A program made the translations under genes and the position numbers. Source: Emcibacter sp048269205 (GTDB lineage Bacteria; Pseudomonadota; Alphaproteobacteria; Sphingomonadales; Emcibacteraceae). From it: a stretch of 64,000 bases of DNA. Below the pieces are notes generated by a model. The model was given only the letters and a program-made list of their open reading frames with translations. It had not been told where the DNA came from and did no database searches. Position 1 is the stretch's first letter; each line of letters starts with the position of its first letter. Shown here in pieces: positions 51,261-59,988 of the stretch. The stretch lies in NCBI RefSeq assembly GCF_048269205.1, contig NZ_JBLXJC010000001.1, forward strand, positions 1,054,001-1,118,000. The letters run 5' to 3'.

Positions 51261-51874
51261 CGAACGATCGCGGTTTCACCCTGGTTGAGGTCATGGTCTC
51301 TCTGACCGTTTTTGCGCTGTTGTCGGTGATGGGTATTGCCATTCTGTCATCAGCTGTTTCCGGTCAGGAAGTGGTCGAGGAAGGCTCCGACCGCCTGCGG
51401 CAGATACAGGTCAGCCGGTCGCTGATAAAGTCAGACTTCATGCAGCTTTCACGTCGCCGGGCGCGGGATGCCTACGGGGGCGCCCTGCAGAATGTTTTTG
51501 CAGGCTATCAGCCCGAAGGTCCGGAGGTGTTCCTGAGCTTTGTCCGCCTCGGCTGGATCAATCCGGGACAGATGCAGCGCCGGGGAGAACTTCAACGGGT
51601 AAGCTATATTCTCCGGGACGGTGATCTCGTCCGCCGGTTCACATCTTATGTGGACCCGGCGAAGGACGATGGTGAAGTGTCCGAACGGGTCCTGCTCAGC
51701 GGGATCAAGTCGCTGGAAGCTTCATATTATACCAATGACCAGTGGTTCGAGGTCTGGGAAAGCCGGGCAGGTGAAAAAGTGGTCCTGCCCCAGCTTGTCG
51801 CATTGGATGTGGAATTCCGGGACGGGCGTCACCTGAAGCAGATATTCATGACTTCCCAGGGGCGAAGCTCATGA
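51257..51874 (+). CDS. gspJ: Minor pseudopilin GspJ
   Basis: A 205-residue minor pseudopilin. The leader MTNDRG is cleaved before FTLVEVMVSLTVFALLSVMGIAIL, with Glu at +5. The globular domain includes RLRQIQVSRSLIKSDFMQLSRR and a calcium-free beta region ending in LVALDVEFRDGR. It forms the pseudopilus tip with GspI and GspK. Overlaps both neighbours by 4 bp. Confidence 0.9.
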   Translation: MTNDRGFTLVEVMVSLTVFALLSVMGIAILSSAVSGQEVVEEGSDRLRQIQVSRSLIKSDFMQLSRRRARDAYGGALQNVFAGYQPEGPEVFLSFVRLGWINPGQMQRRGELQRVSYILRDGDLVRRFTSYVDPAKDDGEVSERVLLSGIKSLEASYYTNDQWFEVWESRAGEKVVLPQLVALDVEFRDGRHLKQIFMTSQGRSS

Positions 51875-52872
51875 CCGGGCGGCAGGCACTGACATATGAC
51901 CGGGACAGGGGGGCGGCCCTGCTGACTGTGCTTCTGCTGGTGGCGATCATCTCGGCATTGGTGGTGGGCATGCTGGATCAGTTGCGCTTTAATGTGCGTC
52001 ATGCGGGAACCATGGAAAAGCAACAGCAGGCGGAATGGTACGCCCTCGGGCTGGAGGAATATGCCGCAGGCATGATGAAAAGTCTGCACAAACTTTCCGC
52101 CAACAAAACCACCCGCAGAGAACTGGATAAAGTGGCGGCATTCAATGTGCCGACCGATGGCGGCCTCATTCACGGGCAAGTGCGGGACGGCGGCAACTGC
52201 TTCAATCTGAACAGTGTGGTGGAGCATCGCGATGGCAATCGCCTGATCCTGCGCGACAGCGGGCGGGAACAATATGTCACTCTGTTGAAGACGCTTGGCA
52301 TTGCCGGGGGGGACGCCATGATCCTTGCCAACCGGCTGGTGGATTGGGTTGACAGTGACAGCGCACCCATGACCTGGGGGGCTGAAGACTATCATTATAT
52401 GGGGCAAGAACATCCTTACCGCACTGCCAATACATTGCTCGCCAATATCAGCGAGCTGCGTCAGATCGAAGGCTATACGCCGGAAATCCTCTATCTGATC
52501 CGGGATTATGTCTGTGCCCTGCCGACGGCGGAACTGAGCCCGGTCAATGTAAATACCCTGACAAAGGCACAGGCCCCGCTTCTGGTGATGATGCTGGGAG
52601 ACGGGTTATTGCTTAACAAGGCGGAACAAATCATCGAGAACCGTCCGGACGGTGGCTATGACACGCTTCAAGCCTTCTGGGCGGATCGGTTGCTGGCCAC
52701 GACACCCCCCAATCTTGATGTACAGGAGCAGGTGGCGCTGACCACCCGTTACTTTGAACTGGAAGCAGAGGTGTCCTGGCATGAACGCTATCTGACCCTG
52801 ACGTCGCTGCTTGAGCTGAAATCCTCGGGCGATGTGCGTCTGGTCTCCCGCCAATTCGGAGAAAAATTGTGA
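51871..52872 (+). CDS. gspK: Minor pseudopilin GspK
   Basis: A 333-residue GspK, the tip cap of the pseudopilus. The leader ends DRG, and the mature protein starts AALLTVLLLVAIISALVVGMLDQL; as is normal in GspK, Glu at +5 is missing (Thr here). The large inserted domain (about 100-260) includes DWVDSDSAPMTWGAEDYHY and the helix-hairpin-like ELSPVNVNTLTKAQAPLL. Overlaps gspL by 4 bp. Confidence 0.9.
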   Translation: MTGRQALTYDRDRGAALLTVLLLVAIISALVVGMLDQLRFNVRHAGTMEKQQQAEWYALGLEEYAAGMMKSLHKLSANKTTRRELDKVAAFNVPTDGGLIHGQVRDGGNCFNLNSVVEHRDGNRLILRDSGREQYVTLLKTLGIAGGDAMILANRLVDWVDSDSAPMTWGAEDYHYMGQEHPYRTANTLLANISELRQIEGYTPEILYLIRDYVCALPTAELSPVNVNTLTKAQAPLLVMMLGDGLLLNKAEQIIENRPDGGYDTLQAFWADRLLATTPPNLDVQEQVALTTRYFELEAEVSWHERYLTLTSLLELKSSGDVRLVSRQFGEKL

Positions 52873-54002
52873 GTATCGGAGTAATCCTCTATATCACCCC
52901 GACAGGGGAGATTACCTGGCGACGGGCCGGAGAGGCCGGGCGAACGCCCGCATTGCTGGCTGATGGCGCGGCCTGCCGTGCCGCCATTGATGAGGATCGC
53001 GGCTTGCCGGTCAGACTTGTCTTGCCCGGCAACAAGGTGACGGCCCGGATTCTGGAAATGCCGGATACCAGTGAGGAAAATGCCCGGGCCGCTGTCACCT
53101 TCCTGATGGAAGACCATCTGGCGGTGCCGGTGGCCGGGACCCATCTGGTCAGCAAGAAGCTGGAAGACGGCAAGCGGCTGGCTCTTGCAGTGGCTCATGT
53201 TGATATGGAAGCCTGGCTGGAGCAATTGAAAGAAATGGATATCCGGCCTGACGAGGTGGCGGTGGACGTTCAGCTTCTGGCACCTATGGGAGAGGTTGTT
53301 AGTCTGGAGGCCGGTGACTGGCGCTATTGCCGGAAGGCGGAAGGGGATGGCTTTGTTCTGGACAGGCAAACGGTCGCGATGCTGGAACAGAACGGTCTTG
53401 CTGAAACCGAAGGGCTGTCGATACCGTCCCTAACCGACATGGCCGGACTTTTTGACCGGTTCGCCCGGACGGATATCATTCTCAACCTGCTGCAGGGGCC
53501 ATACGGCAGCCAGGCCTCGCTGATGGAATATTTCAAGCCGCTGGCCAGGATCGGGGTTCTGGCGCTCGTGGTTTTTGGTTTATACCTTGGTCACCTCTGG
53601 CTTGAGGCCCATGCCTGGCGGCAGGCAGCGGATGTTCTGGATCAACAGGCGGAAGTCCTGTTTAAAGGCGCTTTCCCTGACGTGTCCCGGATCGTCAATA
53701 TCCGCGCCCAGCTCAAATCCAGATTTTCCCTCAACGAAGGAAGCGGCGAAGATGGTTTCATGCAGGCCAGCAGCCGTCTGTTTGAAGTGCTGGAGGGCAG
53801 CCCGGAGATACAGCTGGACAAGATGCGCTTCGGCAGTACGGACAGCCGACTTTATGTGACACTTTCGGCGGGAAGTTTTGATGGCCTGGAAATGTTCAAG
53901 CGGCAGCTTTCTGCCGGTGGATCGCTAAAGGTTTCGGATCAGGGAGCGCGGCAGGACGGTAACAGGGTTAGTGGCGATTTTGCCCTGGAGGTGACGCCAT
54001 GA
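52869..54002 (+). CDS. gspL: Type II secretion protein GspL
   Basis: A 377-residue GspL. The cytoplasmic actin-like domain (about 1-225) binds GspE, a single membrane helix lies near 230-247 (GVLALVVFGLYLGHLW), and a periplasmic ferredoxin-like domain completes it. The GTG 52869 overlaps the gspK stop by 4 bp. Sequence is divergent as expected for GspL, so the call rests on position, length and layout. Confidence 0.85.
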   Translation: MSIGVILYITPTGEITWRRAGEAGRTPALLADGAACRAAIDEDRGLPVRLVLPGNKVTARILEMPDTSEENARAAVTFLMEDHLAVPVAGTHLVSKKLEDGKRLALAVAHVDMEAWLEQLKEMDIRPDEVAVDVQLLAPMGEVVSLEAGDWRYCRKAEGDGFVLDRQTVAMLEQNGLAETEGLSIPSLTDMAGLFDRFARTDIILNLLQGPYGSQASLMEYFKPLARIGVLALVVFGLYLGHLWLEAHAWRQAADVLDQQAEVLFKGAFPDVSRIVNIRAQLKSRFSLNEGSGEDGFMQASSRLFEVLEGSPEIQLDKMRFGSTDSRLYVTLSAGSFDGLEMFKRQLSAGGSLKVSDQGARQDGNRVSGDFALEVTP

Positions 54003-54481
54003 TGTGGTTCATGCATTTATCCAGCCGGGAACGGCTTCTTGTGGTTGCGGCGGGAGTTCTCGGTCTTCTGGTGCTGGGCTGGCTTTTGATCTGGCGGCCG
54101 GTGGCGGATTACCATGCCGATGAAAAGCGGAATTATGTCCGTGCTGCCGGGGATTTTGATTTTGTGCGCCAGACTTTGGCACATATGCCGGCACAGACCC
54201 TGCAGCCTGAAAAACAGGCCGGAGGCAAGGAAGTCTCCCTGCAGACAGCCGCCGGGCAGGCGGCCCGCAGTATGGGGCTTGTGATCACCCGCCTTCAGCC
54301 CGGCGACGGCGATAGCCAGACCCTGTGGCTTGACAATGCCGATGGTGGCTTGCTGTTCCAGTGGCTTGCGCGGGTTGGGCAGCGTCATGGCTTCCGGGTA
54401 AAGAATATCTCCGTCACCAAAAATGAAGGCCAGGGTACGGTGCGGGCTCAGGTTACTCTGACCGGCGGGAGCGGCAAATGA
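53999..54481 (+). CDS. gspM: Type II secretion protein GspM
   Basis: A 160-residue GspM: a short cytoplasmic start MHLSSRERLLVVAAGVLGLLVLGWLLIWRPV, with one membrane helix at about 15-32, then a periplasmic ferredoxin-like domain (about 80-155) ending VRAQVTLTG. It pairs with GspL. Overlaps gspL and gspN by 4 bp each. Confidence 0.88.
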   Translation: MMWFMHLSSRERLLVVAAGVLGLLVLGWLLIWRPVADYHADEKRNYVRAAGDFDFVRQTLAHMPAQTLQPEKQAGGKEVSLQTAAGQAARSMGLVITRLQPGDGDSQTLWLDNADGGLLFQWLARVGQRHGFRVKNISVTKNEGQGTVRAQVTLTGGSGK

Positions 54482-55209
54482 GCCACTATCTGAAATTTGT
54501 CCTGCCGGCGCTGCTTGTTTTCCTTGTGGCACTTGTCAGCCTGTTTCCCCTGCGTATGGCCATGGTCATGGGAAAGCCTGCTGCTTTTGGTTATCAGCGG
54601 GTTGAAGGCACGGTATGGAATGGCATGTTTCATTATCCGAGGATTGGCAGGCAGGAAGCCCGTTCCCTTGCTGTTTCGCTTTCGCCCGGGGGATTATTGA
54701 CCGGCAAGGCGGTGACCGACTTTCGGCTGACGGGAGAAGATGTTTCCGGTACCGGTACACTGACCCTGTCCCCGGGTGGGCATGTTCAACTGAGCGATAG
54801 CGGGATTGATATCGACCTCGACAGGCAGGCGGGATTTCTTCGGTTCCGGGGCAATATTTACTTCAGCGTCGACAGGCTTGATCTCACCGACAAGGGTTGC
54901 GATGTGATCGAGGGGCGGTTTCGCACCGACCTGATGAAGCCGCTTGTCAGTATGGGCCTCTGGGGCGATCCGGAAAATACCGGCAACCTGACCTGCGACA
55001 AAGGGCGTCTAATTGTGACCATAAGCGACGGGCAGGGGGAGGAGCAGCGCCAGGTCAGCTTTGCCCTTGATCCGTTGCAAATGCGTCTGGATACTGATAT
55101 TTCAATCAGGACCGGACGGCAGGACGTGCGCGAGACATTGACCCGGGCGGGCTTTCGCAAACGAAATAACAGCTGGGTCTGGCATCATCAGGAAAGGGTT
55201 GGGTCATGA
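54478..55209 (+). CDS. gspN: Type II secretion protein GspN
   Basis: A 243-residue GspN. An N-terminal membrane helix (about 6-24) precedes a periplasmic domain with the family feature YQRVEGTVWNGMF and later DLTDKGCDVIEGRFRTD and WGDPENTGNLTCDKGRL. GspN is present only in some type II systems and its exact role is unclear. Overlaps gspM by 4 bp and the following lipoprotein gene by 4 bp. Confidence 0.9.
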   Translation: MSHYLKFVLPALLVFLVALVSLFPLRMAMVMGKPAAFGYQRVEGTVWNGMFHYPRIGRQEARSLAVSLSPGGLLTGKAVTDFRLTGEDVSGTGTLTLSPGGHVQLSDSGIDIDLDRQAGFLRFRGNIYFSVDRLDLTDKGCDVIEGRFRTDLMKPLVSMGLWGDPENTGNLTCDKGRLIVTISDGQGEEQRQVSFALDPLQMRLDTDISIRTGRQDVRETLTRAGFRKRNNSWVWHHQERVGS

Positions 55210-55712
55210 GAACTACAGGCACAGGAATGAAGGGCATCGTTGTGGCTTTGCTGGCCCTGTCCGCGCTTGCCGCCTGTTCCACGTCCGGGACCGGCAAAGA
55301 CAGGCGCGACGAAGCGGTTGAGGTTCAGAGTTATGTTTTTGAATCCGGTATTGCCACCCTGCCGCCCCGCACCATGGAAGCGGGTCAGTGCGGCCTGTTT
55401 CTCTGGTCCAAGATGCCACAGCGGGAACTGGTGTTCTTTTCCAGAAGCAGTGATATGGCCGGAGACATGATCATAGACGGGACCGCGCGTTTCCTGAAGC
55501 GGACCTTAGCCGAAGGCGAGGGTTTCTACGGTCAGTTTACCCGTCAGATATTCGCAGGTGAGGGCTATGAGGTCCAGCTGCTGCTGGAACCTGAAATTCG
55601 TGACGGCATGGCGGATTCCGTGGTCATCCCGCGGGGCAGCCTGCGTCTGAAAAAGCCTGACGGTTGGGAACATGTGATGGCCGTCGGCGGGCTGGTAAGT
55701 TGCCGCAAGTAA
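55206..55712 (+). CDS. Uncharacterised lipoprotein at the end of the gsp operon
   Basis: A 168-residue predicted lipoprotein with lipobox LAAC (Cys24). Two more cysteines (62 and 166) could form a disulfide. The mature part has beta-rich stretches such as CGLFLWSKMPQRELVFFSRSS and a C-terminal VAVGGLVSC-like end; I recognise no family. It overlaps gspN by 4 bp, so it is co-translated with the secretion machine. A pilotin-like role for the secretin is a reasonable but untested idea; a small outer-membrane structural protein is the alternative. Confidence 0.72.
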   Translation: MRTTGTGMKGIVVALLALSALAACSTSGTGKDRRDEAVEVQSYVFESGIATLPPRTMEAGQCGLFLWSKMPQRELVFFSRSSDMAGDMIIDGTARFLKRTLAEGEGFYGQFTRQIFAGEGYEVQLLLEPEIRDGMADSVVIPRGSLRLKKPDGWEHVMAVGGLVSCRK

Positions 55713-55733
55713 CTTTGACAGAAATTGTCAACT

Positions 55734-56765
55734 TCACCACGGTAAAGCGGAAAACCTGAACTCTTCCCGTTTAAGGTAAATGATGGCAAGCAGGATCAGC
55801 AGGGCAATGATCCAGAAGGCCAAATACCAGCGCTGGGTTCCCTTGGCGGATTTTTGCTGATACCAGGTGCGGGGGCGAACCCCTTTCCAGAGCAGGGTGG
55901 TTTTGGCCGCAAGATTTACGCAGACGATATTGACCATCAACAGTAAAAGAGCCCCTGCGGCCAGGGAAAACTGTTGTGCCCCCAGCATGATGCCGAATGT
56001 GGTTGCCGGTGGCAAAAGTGCAACGGCCACCATGACGCCGACCATGACGCTGGATATTCCTCTCGTCAGTGACAGGACGGCGGCGGCACCGGAAACAATT
56101 GCCAGGACGACCCCCTCGAAATTCACATCCGTCCGCATCATGAGTTCGCGGCTGTCCAGCGAATAGGGCCATATAAGGCCGATCAGGACCGATATGGCAA
56201 GGCAGGTGGAAAAACCGGCAATATTTGTGGTGAAGGCCTGGCGGATCATCTTCCGATCACCAAGAGACGAGGCAAAAGCCAGAGCCAGGTTCGGGCCGAG
56301 CAGGGGCGCAATGACCATGGCGCCGATGACAACAGCCACATTATCTTCCAGAAGGCCGATAGCGGCCACGATGGTGGAGAAGATAACCAGATAAAAGAAA
56401 TGGCTGTCCAGTTCGACACCCTTGGAGACAATTTCCAGAAGTTCCTCGCGGCTGACCCCCAGGAATTTATGTTCTCCCTTTTCCCTGGCTTCTGCCTCTT
56501 CCAGTTCTTGGGTGATTTCTGGCTGCGGAATTACCGCGTCCACGGTCATGACAATGGTTCTGTAGGCAGGATTGCTTCCCAGGGACTGCTGAAGCCGGTC
56601 TGTGACGTGCTGCACGTGGTTTGCCGGAACCAGAAAAGAGAAAAAAGTAGTCCCGTCCTGTTGCGGTTCTGCATGGAATTCCAGCACTTCGGGGAGTTCC
56701 TCAATGGAGAACAACTCTTTTGTTTTTTCCTCCGGGCAGTAAAGCTGGATCGTTTTATAGGACAT
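55734..56765 (-). CDS. DUF389 family membrane protein
   Basis: A 343-residue DUF389/TIGR00341 protein of unknown function. The N-terminal soluble part (about 1-110) has a ferredoxin-like look, followed by a run of membrane helices from about 125. Family marks are FFYLVIFSTIVAAIGLLEDNVAVVIGAMVIAPLLGPNLALAFASSLGD and VSGAAAVLSLTRGISSVMVGVMVAVALLPP. It ends in a basic segment. It is convergent with the secretion operon and 6 bp downstream of lapA; both are likely one transcript. Confidence 0.85.
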   Translation of the reverse strand: MSYKTIQLYCPEEKTKELFSIEELPEVLEFHAEPQQDGTTFFSFLVPANHVQHVTDRLQQSLGSNPAYRTIVMTVDAVIPQPEITQELEEAEAREKGEHKFLGVSREELLEIVSKGVELDSHFFYLVIFSTIVAAIGLLEDNVAVVIGAMVIAPLLGPNLALAFASSLGDRKMIRQAFTTNIAGFSTCLAISVLIGLIWPYSLDSRELMMRTDVNFEGVVLAIVSGAAAVLSLTRGISSVMVGVMVAVALLPPATTFGIMLGAQQFSLAAGALLLLMVNIVCVNLAAKTTLLWKGVRPRTWYQQKSAKGTQRWYLAFWIIALLILLAIIYLKREEFRFSALPW

Positions 56766-56771
56766 GCCGCG

Positions 56772-57005
56772 TCATTCTTCCAAGTCGTCGTCCTCATCTG
56801 CCGCCTTGTCTCCAGCATCAATAATCATGGAGGCAAGAAACATTCCGAGTAAAACGCCGACCGCCAGAACCAGAAAGATCATCAATGCCCGGGACATGGA
56901 AAAGGTCCAAAACAGGAATTTGATATCCACTATGGTGGCATTTTGCAGAATAAAAATAAAAAGCAGTCCCAGAAGGCTGAGGCCTGTGATCAGTTTGGAT
57001 TTCAT
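56772..57005 (-). CDS. lapA: LapA domain (DUF1049) small membrane protein
   Basis: A 77-residue protein with two membrane helices (about 5-22 and 44-64) and the family segment FILQNATIVDIKFLFWTFSMS. In enterobacteria LapA assists lipopolysaccharide assembly with LapB; no lapB is in this window, so the link is only by family. An acidic C-terminal tail (DAGDKAADEDDD) follows. ATG 57005; the gene lies upstream of the DUF389 gene. Confidence 0.8.
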   Translation of the reverse strand: MKSKLITGLSLLGLLFIFILQNATIVDIKFLFWTFSMSRALMIFLVLAVGVLLGMFLASMIIDAGDKAADEDDDLEE

Positions 57006-57154
57006 TTGCTTTCTCCGTGGATTTATCCCGCGTCCGGATCCATATGCACCGGATTATGGCCAGATTATAGGACGATTGTGCCATCTATTATATGATTTCA
57101 GTCAAAAAGATTCATTCACAACTATATTCATTGTGATTGGCCTTTTTCGCGTTG

Positions 57155-59863
57155 TTACCTGTGAACTTTCTGACGTATCCATTTCTCCAGCCCAACCACT
57201 GAAAAGACAACGATCCCGGCGCCAATAATCCTCAACCAGGCATCCCAGGAAATGGGCGTTGTATGGAAAATCCGGTTGGCCAGAGGCAGATAGGTGAAAA
57301 GAAGTTGCAGCAGGATCATCCCGACGATGCCGTATATGAGCCAGCGGTTGCTGAATAAGCCGATGGAAAAGACCGACCTTTTCAGGGATCGGCAATTCAG
57401 CAGGTAAAATATTTCCACAAAGACAATGACATTGACGGCGACTGTGCGGGCGGCGTCGATATTATTGCCCTGATCCTGTTCCCATTGAAAGAGCGTAAAG
57501 GTGGCGGCCGTCATGAGCAGGGATACCACAATGATCCTGGCACCGAGTGTCAGAGTCAGGATCGGTGCCGCCGGATCACGTGGCGGGCGATCCATAATGT
57601 CCGTCTCCTTGCGTTCGAAAGCCAGCATGAGGCCAAGAAACAATGCTGTCGCCATATTGATCCAGAGGATATGGATCGGCAGGACCGGCAAGGTGAGCCC
57701 GGCAAATATGGCGCTCAGCACAACAAGGGCTTCTCCAAGGTTGGTGGGCAGGGTCCAGACGATGAATTTTGTCAGATTGTCGAAGACACATCTGCCTTCC
57801 TCAATAGCGGTCTTTATGGTGGCAAAATTATCATCGGTCAGGACCATATCGGCGGCTTCTTTGGCCACTTCTGTGCCACCAAGACCCATAGCGATGCCGA
57901 TATCGGCCTGTTTCAGGGCCGGGGCGTCGTTGACACCGTCACCGGTCATGGCAATGACATGTCCCTGGGCCTGCTGGGCACAGACAAGCCTGAGTTTCTG
58001 ATCCGGGCTGACCCGTGCAAAAACCGGGATTTCAGATACAGCCCGGGCCAGTGCATCATCAGATAGGGAAGCCATTTCCCGCCCGGTCAGTACGGCAGGG
58101 GGCTGCGGGCTGTTGCTGCCGTCCAGGTTCATTTGTCGGGCGATTGCCGAGGCGGTCACAGCATGGTCGCCGGTGATCATTTTAACCCGTATGCCTGCGG
58201 TATGGCAGGCGGCTATGGCGTCAATGGCTTCCTGCCTGGGCGGATCAATCATGCCCTGAATGCCAAGAAAGGTCAGGCCGTTTTCAACTTCCTTGTGACC
58301 GAATTCAGTCGTTCCGGCAGGCAGTTCCTTTTTTGCAAATGCCAGCACTCGCAGGCCGTTTTTTGCCATTTCGGCGACTTCCTGAAAAACCTGATTGTGG
58401 TCCAGCGGCGCGGTGTCACCCTCAAAGGTGACCCTGTCTTTGCATTTGGCCAGCAGGGTTTCCACGGCGCCTTTTACATATACCCGGCGAGGCAGGTCAT
58501 TTCCCTGATTATGCATGGTCGCCATATATTGATATTCGGACTCAAAGGGAATGGCGCTGATCCGTGGCAGGGCCTCACAATAATGTTCTTCTGTAAGGCC
58601 GATTTTACGTGCGGCGACAAGCAGGGCGCCTTCTGTCGGATCCCCCTCAATGGTCCATTCTCCTTCTTCCTCGACAAGAAGGGAATCATTGCACAACAGG
58701 CCGGCAAGGAGGCATTCCTTCAATGCCACACCCGGTTCGATTTTTTCCTGTGTATCGGCGTCCAGTATATCCCCTTTGGGCTGATATCCTGTTCCTGTGA
58801 TGCTATAATGCCTGTTCCCCGTGACGATTTCCTGTACCGTCATTTTGTTGACGGTCAGGGTGCCGGTTTTATCCGAACAGATAACAGTCGTGCTGCCCAG
58901 TGTTTCCACCGCCGGGAGTTTTCGGATAATGGCGTTCTTACGGGCCATTCTGGAAACACCTATGGCCAGGATGATCGTAAAGGCGGCGGGAAGACCTTCC
59001 GGAATTGCGGCAACGGCAAGAGCGACAGCCGCCATGAATGTTTCGCTTGCCGGATTACCCTGATAGATGCCAACCGCAAATGTCAGGGCGGCAAGCACCA
59101 GGATGATGTAAAGCAGGATGTGGCTGAAGTGGCCGATTTTTCTGGTCAGAGGTGTTTCAAGGTCTGCGGCTTCCGAGACAAGTTTGGAAATATGGCCGAT
59201 TTCCGTTTGCTCTCCGGTCTCCACCACCAGTCCTTTGCATTGACCATAGGTAACAAGTGTCGAAGCAAACGCCATGTTGGTTCGATCAGCCAATGGTATT
59301 TCACGGGCCAGGACGCTCTCTTTTTTATGAACTGGAACGGATTCGCCGGTCAGGGTGGATTCATCGATCCTGAGTTCGTGTGAGCGGAGGATCAGCAGGT
59401 CAGCCGGGACTTTCTCACCGGACTGCAAAAGGACAATATCGCCGGGTACAAGATCACCGGCCGGCATTTCCCGTGTCTTGCCGCCCCGGATAACCCGGGC
59501 TTCGGCCCGCATCGCCCGGGCCAGGGCTTCAAGCGCCTTCAACGCCCGTGATTCCTGTAGAAATCCGACAACGGCATTAATAAACACAACGGCAAAAATC
59601 ACACCGGAATCAACCCATTCCCCCAGCCATCCGGTGACAGCTACAGCCACCAGAAGAATATAAATCAGGGGCTGATGAAACTGCAGGAGAAAGCGAACCA
59701 GCGCAGACTTCCCTTTTTTAGCGGCGAGTGCGTTCGGGCCATATTTGGCAACGCGGATATGGGCCTCTTCTGTGGTCAGGCCTTTTTCGAGATTACTTTC
59801 CAATAAGGCAATAGCACTATCGCCTGCAAGGTGATGCCAATCCTGCTTTGCTTCGATTCTCAT
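57155..59863 (-). CDS. Cation-transporting P-type ATPase, type II
   Basis: A 902-residue P-type ATPase. The TGES loop is at 172-175, the TM4 motif PEGLP at 288-292, the phosphorylated Asp331 in DKTGTLT, and TGDGVNDAPALK lies near 615. An N-terminal cation-ATPase domain (HLAGDSAIALLESNLEKGLT) and C-terminal transmembrane part with NLGEALVVLSAIF are present. The PEGLP motif and overall form fit type II pumps (Ca or Na/K-like); the ion is not settled by sequence. Monocistronic; the 41 bp before it include an Fe-independent AT-rich promoter region. Confidence 0.88.
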   Translation of the reverse strand: MRIEAKQDWHHLAGDSAIALLESNLEKGLTTEEAHIRVAKYGPNALAAKKGKSALVRFLLQFHQPLIYILLVAVAVTGWLGEWVDSGVIFAVVFINAVVGFLQESRALKALEALARAMRAEARVIRGGKTREMPAGDLVPGDIVLLQSGEKVPADLLILRSHELRIDESTLTGESVPVHKKESVLAREIPLADRTNMAFASTLVTYGQCKGLVVETGEQTEIGHISKLVSEAADLETPLTRKIGHFSHILLYIILVLAALTFAVGIYQGNPASETFMAAVALAVAAIPEGLPAAFTIILAIGVSRMARKNAIIRKLPAVETLGSTTVICSDKTGTLTVNKMTVQEIVTGNRHYSITGTGYQPKGDILDADTQEKIEPGVALKECLLAGLLCNDSLLVEEEGEWTIEGDPTEGALLVAARKIGLTEEHYCEALPRISAIPFESEYQYMATMHNQGNDLPRRVYVKGAVETLLAKCKDRVTFEGDTAPLDHNQVFQEVAEMAKNGLRVLAFAKKELPAGTTEFGHKEVENGLTFLGIQGMIDPPRQEAIDAIAACHTAGIRVKMITGDHAVTASAIARQMNLDGSNSPQPPAVLTGREMASLSDDALARAVSEIPVFARVSPDQKLRLVCAQQAQGHVIAMTGDGVNDAPALKQADIGIAMGLGGTEVAKEAADMVLTDDNFATIKTAIEEGRCVFDNLTKFIVWTLPTNLGEALVVLSAIFAGLTLPVLPIHILWINMATALFLGLMLAFERKETDIMDRPPRDPAAPILTLTLGARIIVVSLLMTAATFTLFQWEQDQGNNIDAARTVAVNVIVFVEIFYLLNCRSLKRSVFSIGLFSNRWLIYGIVGMILLQLLFTYLPLANRIFHTTPISWDAWLRIIGAGIVVFSVVGLEKWIRQKVHR

Positions 59864-59988
59864 GCTACCCCCTTGAAATAGTGCTGGTAACTGCTGGCCG
59901 GTGACTATAATTTGAATGTTAATGGTTCCGTTTGGTGCGGGCCAGAAAAAGATATATTTTGATTAGATAAAAGTGTGTTTGAAAGCTC

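Noticed and set aside
58133..59383. 416-codon plus-strand open frame opposite the P-type ATPase
   Set aside because: It mirrors the ATPase codons, has no recognisable domain or ribosome-binding site, and the ATPase motifs are intact.
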